This document shows, one piece after another, positions 16,409 to 24,810 of a stretch of DNA of 64,000 bases (the stretch's first letter is position 1; each line of letters begins with the position of its first letter). The stretch comes from a virus. Made by a program: the position numbers and the translations under genes. A model generated the notes under the pieces. The model saw only the letters and a program-made list of their open reading frames with translations, was not told the DNA's origin and did not search any database. Location: the IMG/VR virus record IMGVR_UViG_3300042339_000788, positions 29,499-93,498 of that record; one strand, 5' to 3'.

Positions 16409-16738
16409 TTATAGAGAAAAACTTTCTCCACATCCACATGTGCGTGATGCGTTGGGGTTTACCCAATGAAACCCCTTTCCATTTAGACCGTCGGAAAATT
16501 GTAATTCCGTTCCGTATAAATAAAGAACAGATTTTTTATCAATTATAACACTCAGCGGCCCAAGATCAACAACCTCATCCATATCCGTAACCTGGGTATC
16601 AAAATCCATAACATATGAAAGACCACTACATCCACCACCCTTAACACCAACCCTTAGTTTATGTGTATCTGGTGCTATCTGTTGTGAAGCCATTAACGTT
16701 ACTAGATGATTTAATGCGTTGTCACTTATTGTTATCAT
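16409..16738 (-). CDS. iscA: A-type Fe-S cluster carrier (IscA/ErpA/HesB family)
   Basis: A 109-residue protein with GGGCSGLSYVMDF, VIIDKKSVLYLYGTELQFSD and a C-terminal CGCGESF. This is the three-Cys pattern (one Cys, then CGC) of A-type carriers that hand Fe-S clusters to target enzymes. It lies next to iscU with one small membrane gene between. The host or phage radical-SAM proteins are likely clients. Confidence 0.92.
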   Translation of the reverse strand: MITISDNALNHLVTLMASQQIAPDTHKLRVGVKGGGCSGLSYVMDFDTQVTDMDEVVDLGPLSVIIDKKSVLYLYGTELQFSDGLNGKGFHWVNPNASRTCGCGESFSL

Positions 16739-16923
16739 TATTTAATGCCAGATTTATTTAATAAACTATCTGTAGTTTTTTTATCTATTTTAATTTCACT
16801 ATTGGTCTGAGTCTCTTTTCTTAATCTTGTTAACTCTTTTTGTTGGAAGTAACATATCAATAGCAAAGCCACAGCCCCACCCATTGTTATATTCTTTTGA
16901 TTCTTTTTTAAAAATTCTATCAT
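16738..16923 (-). CDS. 61-residue membrane-anchored peptide between iscA and iscU
   Basis: From ATG at 16923 (7 bases after the iscU stop) to a stop that overlaps the iscA start by one base. It has one span (ITMGGAVALLLICYF) followed by a charged coiled-coil-like tail (QQKELTRLRKETQTNSEIKI). A role in Fe-S assembly is suggested only by position. Confidence 0.6.
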   Translation of the reverse strand: MIEFLKKNQKNITMGGAVALLLICYFQQKELTRLRKETQTNSEIKIDKKTTDSLLNKSGIK

Positions 16924-16930
16924 AATTAAT

Positions 16931-17341
16931 TTATATGTGTGTTTCTTCAAAGGTAATTTCTTCTAACCCCTGTTTTTTTCTGTAATCATTTATTGCAGAT
17001 TTTATTGCATCTTCCGCTAAAACTGAACAATGTATTTTAACTGGAGGTAAACTTAACTCCTCAACTAAATCCATATTATCAATTGTAATCGCCTCATCTA
17101 ACGATTTACCTTTTAACCATTCTGTGGCAACCGAAGATGATGCTATTGCTGATCCACAACCAAATGTTTTAAACTTAGCATCAATAATTATATTATCCAC
17201 CACCTCAATTTGTAACCTCATTACATCTCCACATTCTGGGGCACCAACTAAGCCGGTACCAACATTTGATTTAGTTTTATCTAATGTTCCAATGTTTTTA
17301 GGGTTTTCGTAATGATCTATTACTTTTTGTGAATATGACAT
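16931..17341 (-). CDS. iscU: Fe-S cluster assembly scaffold (IscU/NifU N-terminal type)
   Basis: A 136-residue protein starting MSYSQKVIDHYENPKNIGTL and carrying the three scaffold Cys motifs GAPECGDVM, FGCGSAIASSS and KIHCSVLAEDA, with the Asp of CGD that labilises the cluster. Its length and layout match bacterial IscU, except that the chaperone-binding LPPVK is present as SLPPVKIHC. IscU builds 2Fe-2S and 4Fe-4S clusters with a cysteine desulfurase. No IscS is in the window, so the host enzyme would be used. Phage copies are uncommon. Confidence 0.92.
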   Translation of the reverse strand: MSYSQKVIDHYENPKNIGTLDKTKSNVGTGLVGAPECGDVMRLQIEVVDNIIIDAKFKTFGCGSAIASSSVATEWLKGKSLDEAITIDNMDLVEELSLPPVKIHCSVLAEDAIKSAINDYRKKQGLEEITFEETHI

Positions 17342-17361
17342 ATTTGTTTATATGATAAATA

Positions 17362-17607
17362 TCAGTTAATTAGTTCATCCGTATTGATATTGTGGTCATC
17401 TAATATTTCGTGTATCTTTTCATACACCAACTCTAAGGCGTCATATTTGTCAATTTCTTTACCCTCCATTGACCACTCTAAACCTTTCTTAGTGTTATGT
17501 ACAATATTCCATAACGCCAATGCCATATCCAAAGACTTGACAGCTCTTAGATGTGCTAATACATCATCTGGTTCATTTAAATCAAATTCTAACGTTGCTT
17601 TCGCCAT
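17362..17607 (-). CDS. small conserved phage protein
   Basis: An 81-residue protein beginning MAKATLEFDLNEPDDVLAHL and then LDMALALWNIV. The start resembles a family of small phage proteins of unknown function (ATLEF(D/N)L then a helical acidic part). Predicted helical. No activity assigned. Confidence 0.6.
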   Translation of the reverse strand: MAKATLEFDLNEPDDVLAHLRAVKSLDMALALWNIVHNTKKGLEWSMEGKEIDKYDALELVYEKIHEILDDHNINTDELIN

Positions 17608-17729
17608 AAATCACTTAGTTTTTTACCTGGTTTTATTACTCTGCCGCTCTCATCCATCATTGGGGCACGGTATATCTCAAACGCAATCCACAGATAAGTG
17701 ACAAACATGATCAATATAAAAAATTTCAT
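17589..17729 (-). CDS. 46-residue membrane-anchored peptide
   Basis: From ATG at 17729 to TAG at 17589. An N-terminal span (MKFFILIMFVTYLWIAFEIY) is followed by a basic tail (GRVIKPGKKLSDLWRKQR). It overlaps the next gene by 19 bases in another frame, which is common in this genome. Function unknown. Confidence 0.5.
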   Translation of the reverse strand: MKFFILIMFVTYLWIAFEIYRAPMMDESGRVIKPGKKLSDLWRKQR

Positions 17730-17740
17730 ATTAGATATTT

Positions 17741-18040
17741 TTAAATTTGTTCAATATACTTTTTTTTCCAAAACTCCCACCATCTTCTTTTGATAATTGG
17801 TTTACATTCAGAAAATGGGTTGTCACCAAATGATGCTTTATTCAGATATTTTGAAGATAAAACATTAAAGAATATCTCATGGTACTTTGGATCTATCGTT
17901 GCAAAATCAGCGGTTACTTCAGCTCTTAATGTTATTGGGCCGTCCGGTGTAAATATGATGAACTGTTCGTCCAACCTAACCAGCGAACTGGTTTTCATAT
18001 TAATATAAGAACCATTACCTATGTGAAAATCACTATTCAT
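17741..18040 (-). CDS. hypothetical protein
   Basis: A 99-residue soluble protein, beta-rich by appearance (FIIFTPDGPITLRAEVTADF), with a basic aromatic end (KRRWWEFWKKKYIEQI). No family recognised. It ends 12 bases before the next gene's start and begins one base after the upstream stop. Confidence 0.6.
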   Translation of the reverse strand: MNSDFHIGNGSYINMKTSSLVRLDEQFIIFTPDGPITLRAEVTADFATIDPKYHEIFFNVLSSKYLNKASFGDNPFSECKPIIKRRWWEFWKKKYIEQI

Positions 18041-18343
18041 TTACTCTGTTTGTGTTGTTAAAATTAATTCAAATTCATCAGCCGCTTTTTTGTTTTGTTC
18101 TTTAAAAATTTCAAGTGCTGTTTCATAACGACCAACCTCAGTAAATCTGATAAATAATTCATCTCGTAAACTATCTCTTTCATTGATCAACATTTGTTTT
18201 TCAATGTCACCACCCTGAATAAAATTATCAACGGATTTGTGTTTTTGTAGTTCGTATTGCTGTTTGAAATAAAAGAACATCGTTATTATTAGTCCTAGTA
18301 GAATAATTGTTACCCCAGCTCTAATTTTTGTTTCTCTTTTCAT
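18041..18343 (-). CDS. single-span protein with coiled coil
   Basis: A 100-residue protein. An N-terminal anchor (VTIILLGLIITMFFYF) precedes a charged heptad-rich region (QMLINERDSLRDELFIRF). The size and shape match phage spanin or Rz-like proteins, but no outer-membrane partner is next to it, so this is only a possibility. Confidence 0.6.
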   Translation of the reverse strand: MKRETKIRAGVTIILLGLIITMFFYFKQQYELQKHKSVDNFIQGGDIEKQMLINERDSLRDELFIRFTEVGRYETALEIFKEQNKKAADEFELILTTQTE

Positions 18344-18642
18344 TTGTCTAAATTTTTAATATCCATTAATGTTTTTTCTACCTCTAGTTCTGATAGGTAA
18401 CCTAACACATCATTAGTGATTGGTGTATCATAAGTTATCTCACCGTTTTTACCAAAGACAGCCAATTCATATAAACCATTAGGTCCGCCATATGTGTGTG
18501 GCCCTTGTACAATACTAGCCCCATAACCATTTGAAAATTTTACTACACATTGTTTCCCCATTCCAATTGGATGTCCTTTGAAGTTCAACTCTTGAAATGT
18601 TGTCACGTCGAAGTTGTTTGTTGGTCTTGTTGTTGTTTTCAT
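18340..18642 (-). CDS. conserved phage hypothetical protein
   Basis: A 100-residue soluble protein with VKFSNGYGASIVQGPHTYGG and ELAVFGKNGEITYDTPITND. Small proteins with this beta-rich core occur in many phages without known function. The ATGA overlap with the next gene indicates translational coupling. Confidence 0.65.
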   Translation of the reverse strand: MKTTTRPTNNFDVTTFQELNFKGHPIGMGKQCVVKFSNGYGASIVQGPHTYGGPNGLYELAVFGKNGEITYDTPITNDVLGYLSELEVEKTLMDIKNLDK

Positions 18643-18687
18643 CTTTAATTTTTTGTGCGAATGCTCGCGTTAAATAATAATTCATAG

Positions 18688-18852
18688 CTAAAATATTTCT
18701 TCAGCAATACCTAAGACTTCTGCGAGTCCAAACAAGGCTGCCGATGATTTAAAATCACCATTAAATAATTGATAACAGGCCCCGAATCTTAATCCACTTT
18801 TGAATAAACTTATCCAAAAATGTGTATTGGTTTTACTTTCTTTCTCTTGCAT
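18688..18852 (-). CDS. 54-residue peptide
   Basis: A frame from ATG at 18852 to TAG at 18688, beginning MQEKESKTNTHFWISLFKSG and ending GIAEEIF. It is helical with alternating hydrophobic residues. It fills part of a 420-base stretch that otherwise lacks long frames. Function unknown. Confidence 0.5.
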   Translation of the reverse strand: MQEKESKTNTHFWISLFKSGLRFGACYQLFNGDFKSSAALFGLAEVLGIAEEIF

Positions 18853-18871
18853 ATTTTTAATATAAATAAAA

Positions 18872-18982
18872 TTATTGAATTAAAAAAATAAGTAATAATG
18901 TTATTATCATACCAAGAGTGGCATAATATGAAACGTCTTCTGAAAATTTAATCTGTTCGGGTCTTTTACCTTGATTTTTCAT
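18872..18982 (-). CDS. 36-residue single-span peptide
   Basis: A frame from ATG at 18982 to TAA at 18872. A polar start (MKNQGKRPEQIKFSEDVSYY) is followed by a C-terminal span (LGMIITLLLIFLI). A weak A/T hairpin (AATCTTTTT...AAAAAGATT, 19011-19035) lies between it and the upstream gene. Function unknown. Confidence 0.5.
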   Translation of the reverse strand: MKNQGKRPEQIKFSEDVSYYATLGMIITLLLIFLIQ

Positions 18983-19064
18983 GAGTATTAGTTTAGACCG
19001 CTAAATTAATAATCTTTTTTTAAATTAAAAAGATTTTAATGATTATTTTTTAACTGGTTATAAA

Positions 19065-20450
19065 TCAACGATTTATGATGTCATATTTTTCTTTTTCTGG
19101 TGAGACCATAGAATATTTTAACATTTTCTTGCTTAAGATTTCAATAGCTGGTTCGAATTCTTGGGGCACTGTAGTGTTTGCTTTGGCTTTGTTTTGATTC
19201 AATAGTCCTCTTCTGTATTGTAAATTAATTCTTTTTTTATTTAAAGACATCGCCATATGAATATATAAAGCACCAACGTTAAATTGTTTGGCCATACAGT
19301 TTTTCATTATCATCCCTTCTATTTTAAACTGATCTTCACTCAAAATAAGCATTGGTTTAAAAACTTGATTATCAATGATAATTTCCTGTTCCAGATCTTT
19401 TATCATTTCATGGGGTATTGTGTATCTTAACTTATATCCAAGTTTAAAATGTTTTTTATATAGATCCCAGGTATCTTTCAATGTGATAAGCTGGTGTGAT
19501 GAATTCGATTTTAATTTGACAATCAGTCCATTTTGTTTTAAAAAATCTTTTAATGTATATAAATCAAATAATGTATTCAACACCCCATCATTAATATACG
19601 CTTCGATCTCCGAATATGTTTTCAACGATTTGGTAATGGCTTTCTTTTCTGCATCATTTTCACAAATAAATAATTTGTTTGATTTAATGTACTCCATACA
19701 AATAGTGTTCCACTCAAACTCCCTGAAATAATCCACGTAGTTTTCACCTAATAGTGTGCATAAAAAACGAAGAGATTTAAGATTTATTTTACATTTCTTT
19801 TCTTTAACCGATAGTGTGGAAATTAAAAATCTGGACTTAATCCCATATTGGTCTAAAACGGCAGGTAAAAACTTATTGTCATTAAGTTTCAACCATTTCT
19901 TTTTAGGAAACACTTCACATATGTGCCAGTAAACATTATCATGCCCTTTGATTCCCTTTTTATCTAAATGATAATCAACGAGCATATCATATAGTGGGTT
20001 GATAGCTTGGTCTTTTTCGTATTCCTTACCTTCCAGATTGATTTTTAACTCCTTAACAATTGATTTATAAATTTCACTAATTGTTCTTTTATATTTTACA
20101 CCCCAAAAATTATATCTTTTCTCTCCACCATAAAAACCTCTTTGAGTAATTTCAATTAACATATCAAAATTATTCTTTTTTACTTTTGCGGTGTTTTGAT
20201 ATAGTTTATGTGTGTTGTCTTTTTTATTGACCAATCGATATATAACAGTAAAATCTCCAGTATTTTTGTTTATGGTTAGGCCATGTTCGTAGGTTAGATA
20301 GTTCATTCTACCAAGACGAAGATACTCAACATAAAATTCTGATGTAAAGATTAAGAAATCATCATCAGCTGCTAATTTTAATTTAGCTTCGCTTCGTAAT
20401 GGTTTGTTTTTTTCATACTTCTCTTGTTCATAATAATGTAAAATTTCCAT
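19065..20450 (-). CDS. divergent PcfJ-like protein
   Basis: A 461-residue protein. The C-terminal third has IEGMIMKNCMAKQFNVGALY followed by a basic strand and NTTVPQEFEPAIEIL. This is the layout of PcfJ-like proteins (short helix, (H/N)C, then beta hairpin), but with Asn-Cys where the family has His-Cys. It shares the N-terminal arrangement (FGVTM/HGLTINxxTG, YRL) with the adjacent 633-residue protein, so the two are probably old duplicates. PcfJ was first named from a conjugative plasmid; its biochemical role is unknown. A promoter-like TATATTTT lies at 20469-20476. Confidence 0.5.
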   Translation of the reverse strand: MEILHYYEQEKYEKNKPLRSEAKLKLAADDDFLIFTSEFYVEYLRLGRMNYLTYEHGLTINKNTGDFTVIYRLVNKKDNTHKLYQNTAKVKKNNFDMLIEITQRGFYGGEKRYNFWGVKYKRTISEIYKSIVKELKINLEGKEYEKDQAINPLYDMLVDYHLDKKGIKGHDNVYWHICEVFPKKKWLKLNDNKFLPAVLDQYGIKSRFLISTLSVKEKKCKINLKSLRFLCTLLGENYVDYFREFEWNTICMEYIKSNKLFICENDAEKKAITKSLKTYSEIEAYINDGVLNTLFDLYTLKDFLKQNGLIVKLKSNSSHQLITLKDTWDLYKKHFKLGYKLRYTIPHEMIKDLEQEIIIDNQVFKPMLILSEDQFKIEGMIMKNCMAKQFNVGALYIHMAMSLNKKRINLQYRRGLLNQNKAKANTTVPQEFEPAIEILSKKMLKYSMVSPEKEKYDIINR

Positions 20451-20457
20451 CTATATA

Positions 20458-20503
20458 AGGGTTTACCTAAAATATAGACGAAAAAATTATATTATTAAAC
20501 CCT
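20458..20503. repeat. 8-bp inverted repeat around the intergenic promoter region
   Basis: AGGGTTTA (20458-20465) and TAAACCCT (20496-20503) are perfect inverted arms 30 bases apart. They enclose a promoter-like TATATTTT box for the 461-residue gene, and one arm overlaps the stop codon of the 633-residue gene. Possible operator or attenuator. Confidence 0.4.
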
Positions 20504-22403
20504 AAAATTCTCGTTCATTGTCAAAGAGCATTCGGTATATAGCGTCTTGTTCCCTTTCTTTTATTTCAATTGTTTTACCGTTTATAACCAATGGTATTTT
20601 TTCTTTACCGGTTGATTTGATTGACCCACGATATGTTTCAATTCTATGTTTAAGTTTTTCAATGATCACTTCAAATCGTTCTGGTGGTTTTGCGTTACAA
20701 TAATATTTGGCTTGAACCATTTTCTTTTGTAAATCGAATTCACAAGTTACTCTCTCATGACCTTCACTAGATTTCTCTCTGATTGATATAATAATACTAT
20801 TATCTCTATCAGCATATGTTGCAACACAATGATGCATGTGCGCACCTTCTTCAGTATATTCTGAATCGCTCTTAAGGATAACCGGATAAAAATCCTCACC
20901 ATCTATAAGATTAACCATTGATGGTTTAATAACGCTCTCAACATGTTTAATTAACTTATTGTCAAATGTGTATTGAATAGTATATCCTTTCTTTATTGAT
21001 CTATCAATCTTGGATAATTCTAGGTGTTCATGATGAAAATCCATAAGTCCATTGCATTTGATTTCCATTTCAGGGATATGAACCCTGATCTTCGTTATTA
21101 AATCTAAATGATCATTAAACTGTCTGATTTGATGTTTTATTGTTTGTGAATCATTCATTGCTGGTGATGAAATATTTATATCATTAAAAAACTCATTAAT
21201 TAATTTTAATAATACCGATCTTTCTGAATCTCTGATATCATATTCAAATTTATCATTTAAAATGGAGTACATTGATTCTATGTGATTTTGATCATCATAT
21301 AAAATCCAACTATTATCGAAATAGTAAGGAGATAAATTATGAATATACTTGTGTACGTTTGAATACCCAAAATACTTACCAAGCAGCGTCAGTTTACATA
21401 AATCTAATTTTGGGTTACTATGAAGTAATTTAATTAATGATTTAGTTTTAAGTCCCATTCTATCTAAAATAGAAACAACTAATTTATTATCATTGTTTTT
21501 TAAGTACTTTTTTGTTGGGTACCATCTTAAGATTAGATCCTCATAGTTGTTGGGAACTTTTATTTTATTAACCTGGATAAACAATTTAAGAAACCCTTTG
21601 TATGCGAAATCAGTAATAGTTTTAGGGTCTACAAAATAACGTGAGTCTAGTTGTTGTGTTTTTGACGAAATGGTATGAAATAATATCTTGTTAAATTCAG
21701 AATCAACAAATTGATTCAAGAATAACTCATTGATTTTGTCTGTGCGTCTAGGTTTAGATGTGGGGTTAAGAAACGAAAAATCATAAGTACACGCATTGGT
21801 TTCTTTTAAAAACTCCTTTAATATTTCTTGTAGATAAATAAAACTATTTTGTCTAATTTTCATTATATTCTTATCGCCACGGTATATAATAATATTACCT
21901 GTTTTTAAGTTCATGGTAACACCCATAGAATAAGTGCTCTTTCTAAAATATTTACAATTTAAATCTCGATACTTTTCAAAACGGCAAAATCTAATAGATA
22001 TTTTTTCATCAGACATACTGATGTTCCTCTCAAGTATTGTTGTTTTGACCTTAGCAAATGGGTCACCATAATATTTTTTTAATTTAGTTTCATCTTGTGT
22101 GTAGAACGTGCCGAGCCAATATAATTGAACCTTATCATCAGGTAAATCATCATCACAATAAAAAAACTTGGTATTTTTCTTTTTACTTCCTTTTTTATTA
22201 TGTAAAAACAATGTATCAGGAGTGGAAACCCGTTTTGATGTTATTGTTTCATCTAAAAAGAGAAATAGATCATCAATACCCGTTGTTTCTAATTGAATTG
22301 ACGCCACTTTTTCTTTCTCCGGTCTAGATGATAAGGTGGAATAATCCCTATATAATGTGATTTCAAAGAAGTTAAATCTTTGTTTTAAGATGTTATTTAC
22401 CAT
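20502..22403 (-). CDS. PcfJ-like protein
   Basis: A 633-residue protein. The C-terminal part shows the PcfJ pattern clearly: YTEEGAHMHHCVATYADRDN, IISIREKSSEGHERVTCEFD and VQAKYYCNAKPPERFEVII. The long N-terminal part is of unknown structure. The same HC core occurs in the adjacent 461-residue protein and inside the 1036-residue lysozyme-like protein. The upstream region has a TATATTTG box (22422-22429) without a matching TTTG. Function unknown; a nucleic-acid or protein-processing role is a guess. Confidence 0.65.
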   Translation of the reverse strand: MVNNILKQRFNFFEITLYRDYSTLSSRPEKEKVASIQLETTGIDDLFLFLDETITSKRVSTPDTLFLHNKKGSKKKNTKFFYCDDDLPDDKVQLYWLGTFYTQDETKLKKYYGDPFAKVKTTILERNISMSDEKISIRFCRFEKYRDLNCKYFRKSTYSMGVTMNLKTGNIIIYRGDKNIMKIRQNSFIYLQEILKEFLKETNACTYDFSFLNPTSKPRRTDKINELFLNQFVDSEFNKILFHTISSKTQQLDSRYFVDPKTITDFAYKGFLKLFIQVNKIKVPNNYEDLILRWYPTKKYLKNNDNKLVVSILDRMGLKTKSLIKLLHSNPKLDLCKLTLLGKYFGYSNVHKYIHNLSPYYFDNSWILYDDQNHIESMYSILNDKFEYDIRDSERSVLLKLINEFFNDINISSPAMNDSQTIKHQIRQFNDHLDLITKIRVHIPEMEIKCNGLMDFHHEHLELSKIDRSIKKGYTIQYTFDNKLIKHVESVIKPSMVNLIDGEDFYPVILKSDSEYTEEGAHMHHCVATYADRDNSIIISIREKSSEGHERVTCEFDLQKKMVQAKYYCNAKPPERFEVIIEKLKHRIETYRGSIKSTGKEKIPLVINGKTIEIKEREQDAIYRMLFDNEREF

Positions 22404-22471
22404 AGTATTTTAAATTATTAACAAATATATAATAGTTTTCCGAATAATTATAAAAAATAAAGAATAATTTT

Positions 22472-22600
22472 ATGGCAAAAGCAAAAGGAAGTTCTTCTGC
22501 AATGAAGATATCATTTGGTAAAAAAACAAGAGGTAAAGCTCGTAAATGTTACGGACCAAAGGATCAAAAACCAAAGAAATATAGAGGTCAGGGACGTTAA
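22472..22600 (+). CDS. 42-residue basic peptide on the opposite strand
   Basis: A frame from ATG at 22472 to TAA at 22600. It begins MAKAKGSSSAMKISFGKKT and ends GPKDQKPKKYRGQGR, with 15 Lys/Arg and one Cys. It lies on the plus strand between minus-strand genes. Its stop overlaps the stop of the NlpC/P60 gene by four bases. The composition suggests nucleic-acid or virion-core binding. I have the impression that similar peptides recur in large marine phages, but I cannot name a family. Confidence 0.7.
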   Translation: MAKAKGSSSAMKISFGKKTRGKARKCYGPKDQKPKKYRGQGR

Positions 22601-23094
22601 TCTAATCGACCAGCACCTTTATATCCACTAAGATAACGGGGTTCAAGTAAGCTACTTACTTTGACCCCTTCATCTTTATTTGCTGAGTGAACAAACATAT
22701 CCATACCTAAGTAAACTCCGCAATGCCAACCGCTTGGGCTTTGCTTACTTCTAAAGAAGACAATATCACCAACCATTAATGAATCTTTAGGTATTCTTTT
22801 GGTTTCTTTCCACTGAGCAGCACAGTTTTCACCTAATTTCCTACCATATACCTCCCAGTATAATTTCTTACTGAACTGGGAGCAGTCAATACCTTTCATT
22901 GTAGATCCGCCTAAACGATACTTGACACCATACCATCTCATTACAAACGAAGACAATGGAGTCATTTCTACATTGTTTTCTTTATTGTAAGTGACATAAT
23001 CTGAAAACTGATTTTGTGCGTTGGATGAATAATAAGTTAATCCTAACAATAGTGTTAACGTAACCGATAATAAATTAGTTTTATTTTGTCTCAT
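22597..23094 (-). CDS. NlpC/P60 family peptidoglycan endopeptidase with signal peptide
   Basis: A 165-residue protein. A signal peptide (about 1-26, LLSVTLTLLLGLTYYSSNAQ) is followed by an NlpC/P60 domain with the Cys-His-His triad in MKGIDCSQFSKKLYWEV, GWHCGVYLG and FVHSANKDEGV. It would be exported by the host Sec system and cut peptide stems of the cell wall, so it is a candidate endolysin of the signal-exported kind. It overlaps the start of the holin-like gene by 4 bases. Confidence 0.85.
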   Translation of the reverse strand: MRQNKTNLLSVTLTLLLGLTYYSSNAQNQFSDYVTYNKENNVEMTPLSSFVMRWYGVKYRLGGSTMKGIDCSQFSKKLYWEVYGRKLGENCAAQWKETKRIPKDSLMVGDIVFFRSKQSPSGWHCGVYLGMDMFVHSANKDEGVKVSSLLEPRYLSGYKGAGRLD

Positions 23095-23396
23095 AATATT
23101 GATAATAAATAATATGACAGTTTGTAGCCAGCAAATGCACCCAAGGCCGATGGTATTGGAAATACAATTAACTTACCCAAATCTGTTACATATTTTGGTC
23201 TATTAACTATTTTACCCATAAAGAAGTAATAAGTTAAATAACCGATTAATACTGCGATGTCCGTTCTAGTTGCTATAAAGACAACTAAGGTTGCACCGAT
23301 AAACCCAAATGTAAAATTATCTCTAACACCTTCCCAGATTTCTAACCATGTGGCATTTTTCCATTCTTTGTATATTTTTTGTGTTTGTTTTCTCAT
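23091..23396 (-). CDS. candidate holin (multi-span membrane protein)
   Basis: A 101-residue protein with hydrophobic spans at about 28-46 (FTFGFIGATLVVFIA), 47-62 (IAVLIGYLTYYFFM) and 76-99 (LIVFPIPSALGAFAGYKLSY), and a basic N-terminus. ATGA-coupled to the NlpC/P60 gene. Size, topology and position fit a holin. No holin family is recognised by sequence. Confidence 0.55.
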   Translation of the reverse strand: MRKQTQKIYKEWKNATWLEIWEGVRDNFTFGFIGATLVVFIATRTDIAVLIGYLTYYFFMGKIVNRPKYVTDLGKLIVFPIPSALGAFAGYKLSYYLLSIL

Positions 23397-23645
23397 TTAA
23401 TTTACTAACGGTATTTTTATGTTTATAGTAATACCTGCTCTACCTGCTGATATATCATATGTGTTCTGTCGGTTATCATTTATCCATCCATACTTATTAA
23501 ATCTGAATATGATTACCAATTTACCTTCAAAAACGGCATAAATTGCATTATCCGCATAATCTATTGATGGGTGTATAATGTGGCCTAATTTCCAAGACTC
23601 TCTGAATTCTTCTTCTAATTCATCGGGTGTAATGTGAATGAACAT
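23397..23645 (-). CDS. hypothetical protein
   Basis: An 82-residue soluble protein (MFIHITPDELEEEFRESWKL) with a beta-rich end. No family recognised. It lies tightly between thyA and the candidate holin (0-1 base gaps). Confidence 0.6.
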   Translation of the reverse strand: MFIHITPDELEEEFRESWKLGHIIHPSIDYADNAIYAVFEGKLVIIFRFNKYGWINDNRQNTYDISAGRAGITINIKIPLVN

Positions 23646-23646
23646 A

Positions 23647-24810
23647 TTAATTACTTAATGGTGCTTTTATTGCTGGGTGTGATTGATAATTTTCCAATAT
23701 TACATCATGATCTCCAAATGAAAATATACCATCTCTAACATGTACTGTTGGTAGATTGAATGGTTCTCTTTTTATTTGTTCCTTAGCTTGTTCAATATGG
23801 TTTGAATATAAATGCACATCACCTAAATTACCAATTAATTCATCGGGAACCATATTCATTTCATCCGCAATCATTTTTAATAATAAACCATAAGACGCTA
23901 TGTTGAACGGTAACCCTAAGAATGTATCAACTGAACGTTGGTTCCACATTAGTGAGATTGCCCTTTTAGGAATATTGTATACTTGTAATTCTTCTCTTAA
24001 TCCACCACCGAATGGAACAATGTCATCAACCATCAATTGAAACTTCTCTTCTCCTACTTTTTTCTTTAATAAATCCCACATCTCTTCTCCCGTTAATTTT
24101 CTAGTGTATACTTGAAACCCATAATGACAAGGCGGAAGAACCATATGTTCTAACTCACCAACATTCCAAGCACTTACCATCAATCGTCTTGAGTCTGGGT
24201 TTGTTTTAAGTTCATCAATTAAGTTTTGAATTTGGTCAATTGTTTTATCACCCTCAACATATGTATCGTTTCCAGTTAATGGATCTTTCAACGTGGTCTT
24301 AATTAATGTTTTGGTGTTCCACTGTCTCCACTGTGCACCATATATGGGACCTAACTCACCCCACTCTTCGGCAAATTCGTCATCTGTTTTAATTCTTTCA
24401 ATGAATTCTTCTTGAGTTAATGGTGTTAAGTCATCAGGATTACTAAACATAATTTCAATATGTGGTTGCATTCCCATTATGTCACCACACATATATCCAT
24501 CAATAAGTTCAGTTACTTCTTTAGTGTAGTTCTTGTAAGCATCACCATTCCAAATGTTACATCCGTTCATAACTAGATACTTGATGTTGGTGCTCCCACT
24601 TAAAAACCAAATTAACTCGGTCACCATTGTCTTCCAAGCCATCTTCTTAGTTGTAAGTAATGGGAACCCTTGTGACATTCTATGCCGAATTTGTCTACCA
24701 AATACTGAAATGGTACCTGTACCAGTCCTATCACTTTTTGTGATACCATTATCTAAAATATCTTGTAATAATTCTTGATATTTTGAATCCAATGTATTCA
24801 TATTTCTCAT
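23647..24810 (-). CDS. thyA: thymidylate synthase ThyA
   Basis: A 387-residue protein with all ThyA motifs: SDRTGTGTISVFGRQIRHRM (phosphate-binding Arg), GFPLLTTKKM, LGPIYGAQWRQW, PDSRRLMVSAWN, LPPCHYGFQVY (catalytic Cys), FLGLPFNIASYGLL and GDVHLYSNHIEQ. It methylates dUMP to dTMP for AT-rich phage DNA. It is over 100 residues longer than the E. coli enzyme because of two insertions, after residue about 95 (YTKEVTELIDGYMCGDIMG...) and near 235. The ATG at 24810 overlaps the upstream stop (ATGA). Confidence 0.97.
   Translation of the reverse strand: MRNMNTLDSKYQELLQDILDNGITKSDRTGTGTISVFGRQIRHRMSQGFPLLTTKKMAWKTMVTELIWFLSGSTNIKYLVMNGCNIWNGDAYKNYTKEVTELIDGYMCGDIMGMQPHIEIMFSNPDDLTPLTQEEFIERIKTDDEFAEEWGELGPIYGAQWRQWNTKTLIKTTLKDPLTGNDTYVEGDKTIDQIQNLIDELKTNPDSRRLMVSAWNVGELEHMVLPPCHYGFQVYTRKLTGEEMWDLLKKKVGEEKFQLMVDDIVPFGGGLREELQVYNIPKRAISLMWNQRSVDTFLGLPFNIASYGLLLKMIADEMNMVPDELIGNLGDVHLYSNHIEQAKEQIKREPFNLPTVHVRDGIFSFGDHDVILENYQSHPAIKAPLSN

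Noticed and set aside
19011-19035. Hairpin AATCTTTTT...AAAAAGATT as terminator
   Set aside because: The stem is only A/T-rich and lacks a T tract directly after it on the coding strand, so I mention it but do not list it.
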